Shown here: positions 60,585-64,000 of the stretch, one piece after another
Position numbering within the stretch: the first letter of the stretch is position 1
Layout of the letters: each line of letters begins with the position of its first letter
Assembly: GCA_032622095.1 (NCBI GenBank)
Contig: CP136064.1
Location: 142,805,954 to 142,869,953, forward strand
Origin: Siphonodentalium dalli
Taxonomy: Eukaryota; Mollusca; Scaphopoda; Gadilida; Siphonodentaliidae
DNA length: 64,000 bases
Direction of reading: 5' to 3'
Program-made: the position numbers and the translations under genes
The notes under the pieces: generated by a model
What the model was told of the DNA's origin: nothing
The model's input: only the letters and a program-made list of their open reading frames with translations
Database searches by the model: none

Positions 60585-61429
60585 AATGCTTTGCGGAAGT
60601 CAATAAAAGTACAAAATATCTTTCTTCCGCTCTGCAGGTATACGTTTATTAGAGCATGTAGAATAAATATATTATCTATTGTTGAGTGACCCTTACGAAA
60701 ACCTGTCTGAATTTTATTTATCAGGTCATTGTCTTCTGCAAATGACGATATTCGATTATTAATAACGGATGTAAAAAGTTTAGCAAAACAACTTAGAAGG
60801 GTGATTCCTCTATATGATTCCGGTAAATTTGGGTCCCCGGATCCTTTGAGGATGGGTTTTATCATCCCAACAGCCCATTGTTTTGGAAAATGCCCACTAC
60901 TCAAAATGAGATTAAAAAAGCGGACATAAATGCTCATCATTTCACCAAACGATTCTTTGATATATTCGTTCAATATTTGATCCGCCCCTACTGCCTTGCC
61001 GTTCTTGAGCTTGCTTACGGCACTAACAATCTCTTCTTGTGTTATAGGTCTATTTAGATGCGACTCGTAATGTTCGTTGAAGTCCATATTTACATAGTCA
61101 GAAACATTCGATTCATCATTACAGTCGTTTAGGTTTAAATCTTTAAAGTACTCCTCGAATTGTTCTATTGTGACGTTTCCTCTGCATTTTTTTGGCTGGT
61201 TGTCGGAACACATTTTGTCAAGTCTGTCCCAGAATGACTTACCTGAATACTTAGATGCATCTCGAAGTTCTGAATCCTGCTTTACTCTCATTTCTTTAAT
61301 TTTTCTATCCATAACCCCTCTAAGACATAGTGCCGCCTTTCTTGTATATATATACAATGACGTCGCCATAAGTTCAAAGCTGCAGTGCCGCCAATTTGTA
61401 GAATATACAATGACCCGAAGAGTAACCAT
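60585..61429 (-). pseudogene. LINE 5' piece: region before RT, to the DFRKA motif
   Basis: Minus-strand frame, 5'-most piece of the split LINE. It reads VMDRKIKEMRVKQDSELRDA, SGKSFWDRLDKMC, EEIVSAVSKLKNGKAVGADQ (RT motif 0/1 region), PKQWAVGMIKPILKGSGDP, YRGITLLSCFAKLFTSVINN, INKIQTGFRKGHST and FCTFIDFRKA, where it is cut by the 15.4-kb insertion. It continues in register at 45,218. No endonuclease is present. The homologous part seems to begin near 61,340-61,370, although the frame stays open to 61,429, so the LINE was 5'-truncated on insertion. Confidence 0.9.
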
Positions 61430-61559
61430 GTCGCATCATCAAATGAACTGCTGACTGTTTATAAGTTAGTAGTACTCATGTTGTCGGATGTTGTTAACCC
61501 TTGGTTGTAGATTAAACAGTGTAAAACAAACACAGTATTCTATAATATCTGGCATTCCC

Positions 61560-61668
61560 AACGCCCGATATAAATAACGCAGATTAATCGACTATGGAAA
61601 TGATAATAGATTATCGGCTTTATCAACGGTTCATCGATTATGCGATTAATCGTGACACCCCTACTTTT
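61560..61668. repeat. hAT-like MITE end (complement of GGGGTGTCACGATTAATCG)
   Basis: Ends GCGATTAATCGTGACACCCCTA, with GATTAATCG and CATCGATTATG words inside. It is the complement-oriented relative of the fragment at 25,573. The other end is not evident. Confidence 0.5.
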
Positions 61669-61684
61669 TGTTTTGGCCTTCCCA

Positions 61685-61928
61685 CTTGATTTTAGAGTTA
61701 TTCATCTTCATCCGTAATTTTGTCCGAGACCGATGGTTTGATGACTGTATTCTGGGCCACAAATAATTGCACATCTCGAGAAATAACAAACTTCAAAAAT
61801 CGATATCTGATCACTCTAAGCTTTGATGGGTGGGTAACCCGTTGGTTCCTCGATTTAAATCAAATATTTTGTTACCCCCGAAGCCAAAGAATTAGTAATT
61901 TGGGAGCGTTAATTTGGATAATGCATCT
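61685..61928. mobile_element. Fragment of the TTAA foldback family
   Basis: GATTTTAGAGTTATTCATCT, TTGTCCGAGACCG, CACATCTCGAG, GATATCTGATCACTCTAAGC and TGGTTCCTCGA match the 13.2-kb and 53.3-kb elements. The right end CATCT abuts TTAA (61,929-61,932). The AGGTACTC left end is missing. An extra GGGTAACCCGTT word is present. Confidence 0.75.
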
Positions 61929-61939
61929 TTAAGCATAAT

Positions 61940-62285
61940 GACCAAATGGTTGTACTATGGGAGCTGAAAATTGGTACACTGTTGTAACTTGACCTGAAGA
62001 GTATCATGAGATATGAGATAGGTGAGGTTACCTGAAATGTCTTAAAGGTACTCTAATTATAGTAATAACTAATTAGATTTATTAATTAATTACAGACACA
62101 AAACGGTTCTCTGGGGGGGGGGATGATTGTTGGGGTACGGGGGTAATTTGAGTCTTTACTTGACCCGGGGGAGTGTCATGAGATAGGTGTTGTTGACCTC
62201 ATGATTTAAAGTCAAAGAGGCACTCCTAATTAATGTAATTAATTAATTATAGGCAACCAAAATGGTTGGAATCTGGGGGCTAATT
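61940..62285. repeat. Two-unit diverged tandem repeat with G-run
   Basis: Two blocks about 170 bases apart share TTGACC.G..GAGT.TCATGAGATA, GAGGTACTCTAATTA or GAGGCACTCCTAATTA, ATTAATTAATTA and AAA.GGTT...TCTGGGGG. The first has a run of ten G at about 62,114. TTAAAGGTACTCTAATT near 62,044 resembles the TTAA-family ends. Non-coding. Confidence 0.65.
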
Positions 62286-63055
62286 TATTGTAAGTTGCAA
62301 CTGTCTTAATTTGAATTTTTGCCACATTTTACCCATGCAATGCCAGGTACCTCCGCAAGTTGTACTATATCATGACTTAACATAAGTATATGTACTGTAA
62401 TAGAAGCGTGATAACAGACAGTGAGCAGTGTGCCTGGTTGAATTAACTGTGATGTGATTGATCACTTCCATCCTCAAGCTACCTATGCCATTTTATGGCA
62501 TTTTTTTTAATGTGAAGGGGCAGTTAAGCTTGAGACCACATCACAGTTCAATTCACACCAGGTTCTCAGCTTCTGTTATTTTCTAACATTTGGACCCATG
62601 TCATTTATGTCCCCCGAAAATTTCACAGAGGACTATTGTAATCAGCCTCGTCTGTCCATGCGTGGGTCCTTTTGGCTGTCCCATTCCTTGTCCGGATGGT
62701 AACTTGAGCAATATTCAACATAATTTCTTGATATTTGGTATGTGGTTCACATTTGAGAAATCACAGGCCAAGTTCAATTTTAGTTGACTTAGAAATAATA
62801 TTTGTGTTGTCTAAATGATAAATTGAGAAATCTTCAAAAGTATCACTTGATAATTGTTGTGTGGCTCACCTTTGAGAACACACAGGTCATCGTCAATCTG
62901 GAGTCAAATTTGCCAAAGTCTCAAAAAGTCACATCGATTTGGGGACAAGGGGCCGCTTATATACTAGTTGTGTGGGTATACGTGTATATGTTCATATAAA
63001 TGGCTCCAGTTGTATGTTATCGGAGCAGAATCAATCATTATTATTGCACGACTCT
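62286..63055. other. Non-coding tract with dispersed repeat pieces
   Basis: Contains an inverted word pair: ACTGTGATGTGATTGATCAC (near 62,450) and TTGAGACCACATCACAGTTC (near 62,530). It also has a two-unit repeat (62,690-62,770 and 62,825-62,895) with TTGATA.TTG.TATGTGG.TCAC.TTTGAGAA and ACACAGG. No gene. Confidence 0.45.
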
Positions 63056-63059
63056 CCAG

Positions 63060-63410
63060 ATAAATTTACATCTGTCTTTTAAATTAAGTAATAAACGTCC
63101 TTTATTGCTATTAGTGGCTCTTTAAGCCATTTGAGGTCAATAGCACTGATCCCGTGACATTCCCCACGTCATTTTACTTTTGTGCACCAATTTTCCCACA
63201 TGTCTTCTGAGCTGATAATAAATGCTTTATATTGATCAGATAATGAATTAGTCTCCTTTTAATTCATCTTATGTCAAAAGCACCTATCCGGTGACATTCA
63301 CCTGGTTCAGGTATCTGTACCATTTTTCCTACATCTCCTAAGCTGATAATAAAAGCTCTTTATTGCTCATATTTGTCCCTTTAAGTCAACGGCATGTATC
63401 TCATGACATT
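63060..63410. repeat. Three-unit diverged tandem repeat
   Basis: Three blocks with AATAAA.GCTCTTTATTG, CTTTAAG.CA, AGCAC.TATC.GGTGACATTC and a GAGCTGATAAT or AAGCTGATAAT separator (near 63,213 and 63,342). The period is about 135-160 bases. Non-coding. Confidence 0.65.
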
Positions 63411-63439
63411 CTACGGGTCAATTTATCACCCTCTTTCAA

Positions 63440-63557
63440 TTTCACAGTCTTGCCAGACTATGCCATCCCCCACAATATACGACAGAATTATCCATAATTT
63501 TCATCATTATTATGTAATATATATGTGTATTGGAAATAAAATATCATATCCTATCCT
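63440..63557 (+). mobile_element. Solo 3' tail of the 57-60.6 kb LINE family
   Basis: Shares GACTATGCCA.CCC, AATATAC.ACA, AT.ATATGTGTAT and AAATAAAATATC.TATCCTATCC with 60,487-60,584. Only about 115 bases of 3' UTR are present, so this is an extremely 5'-truncated insertion. It is on the same strand as the long copy. Confidence 0.8.
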
Positions 63558-64000
63558 TTCACCGACCAAAGTTGGTTATATAATGAATTATTTATTTAAA
63601 TAATTGTTAGCCCCAGTAACCCCTAATTAACTTTTTATGACCATGAAAATGGTATAGATCTGTGTAGAAGATGTCCCTTTACTAAAATATACTAGAGCTC
63701 CGGGAGGCAGACACCAATTCTTGTGCCAGGGATGCTAATGACATGAAGATAGGGTTTTTCCCCTGCTCCCATGGGTCTCCTACACGTAATGTGAAGAAAT
63801 GTCACATTTATTTATTTGAGACTTTTGTAGGTACAATACATTCTGAATTATTCTGAGAAACTGAACTATCCATATTATTTTGAAAATTGTTTAGTTCAAG
63901 CCAGAATGAATTGTAACTGACAAAACACTTCAATAAAAACTGTTAGATTTAATTAGGAATATACACATGCCGGTAGCGTTCAGACACAGGGACGTGGCTA
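63558..64000. other. Non-coding tract, nothing recognised
   Basis: No coding potential and no clear repeat. Confidence 0.4.

Overview
The window looks like repeat-rich, gene-poor nuclear DNA of a metazoan, most likely a marine invertebrate and perhaps a bivalve mollusc. This rests on AT-rich DNA with no bacterial-style gene packing, many small inverted-repeat elements, APE-type non-LTR retrotransposons (LINEs), and very frequent short palindromes such as TACATGTA and ACCGGT. The taxon is an inference. No intact host gene, tRNA, rRNA or LTR/retroviral element could be supported; every convincing coding region is retrotransposon-derived.

Region by region. 1-9.6 kb: dispersed repeats, a 5'-truncated LINE tail (about 2.1-2.7 kb), MITE-like elements and a long hairpin (7.7-7.9 kb). 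9.6-18.9 kb: a chain of foldback elements, including a GC-rich one built of 353-bp units in both orientations (9,610-12,010), a TTAA-flanked foldback (13.2-14.1 kb), and minisatellites that reverse orientation (16.1-17.8 kb). 19-25 kb: a 4-unit tandem repeat and inverted-repeat elements. 25,022-43,648: a large direct tandem duplication (two near-identical copies), in which only copy 1 carries a 1,275-bp inverted-repeat transposon; copy 2 keeps the exact empty site. 42.5-45 kb: an inverted-repeat DNA element lying inside a minus-strand LINE. 45,219-60,584: a 15.4-kb block inserted into the same minus-strand LINE. It holds a LINE ORF1, a degenerate tandem array, a near-intact CR1/L2-like LINE with a 2A-like motif (48.4-52.3 kb), and a second LINE ORF2 with 3' tail (57.1-60.6 kb). 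60.6-64 kb: the 5' piece of the split minus-strand LINE, MITE fragments, short tandem repeats, and a second truncated copy of the 3' tail of the 57-60.6 kb LINE.

The pieces can be ordered in time. A minus-strand LINE inserted first (5'-truncated, with a TTGAA-type 3' tail). A DNA element broke it in the loop before its YADD motif, and a large LINE-bounded block broke it in its AFD motif; their relative order is not fixed. A segment from 25.0 kb into the DNA element then duplicated in tandem. The short-repeat-ended transposon in copy 1 most simply inserted after that. The main theme is foldback or inverted-repeat elements whose ends are arrays of 10-20 bp tandem repeats; three of them share a GGTCCT(A/G)CTAA-type end.
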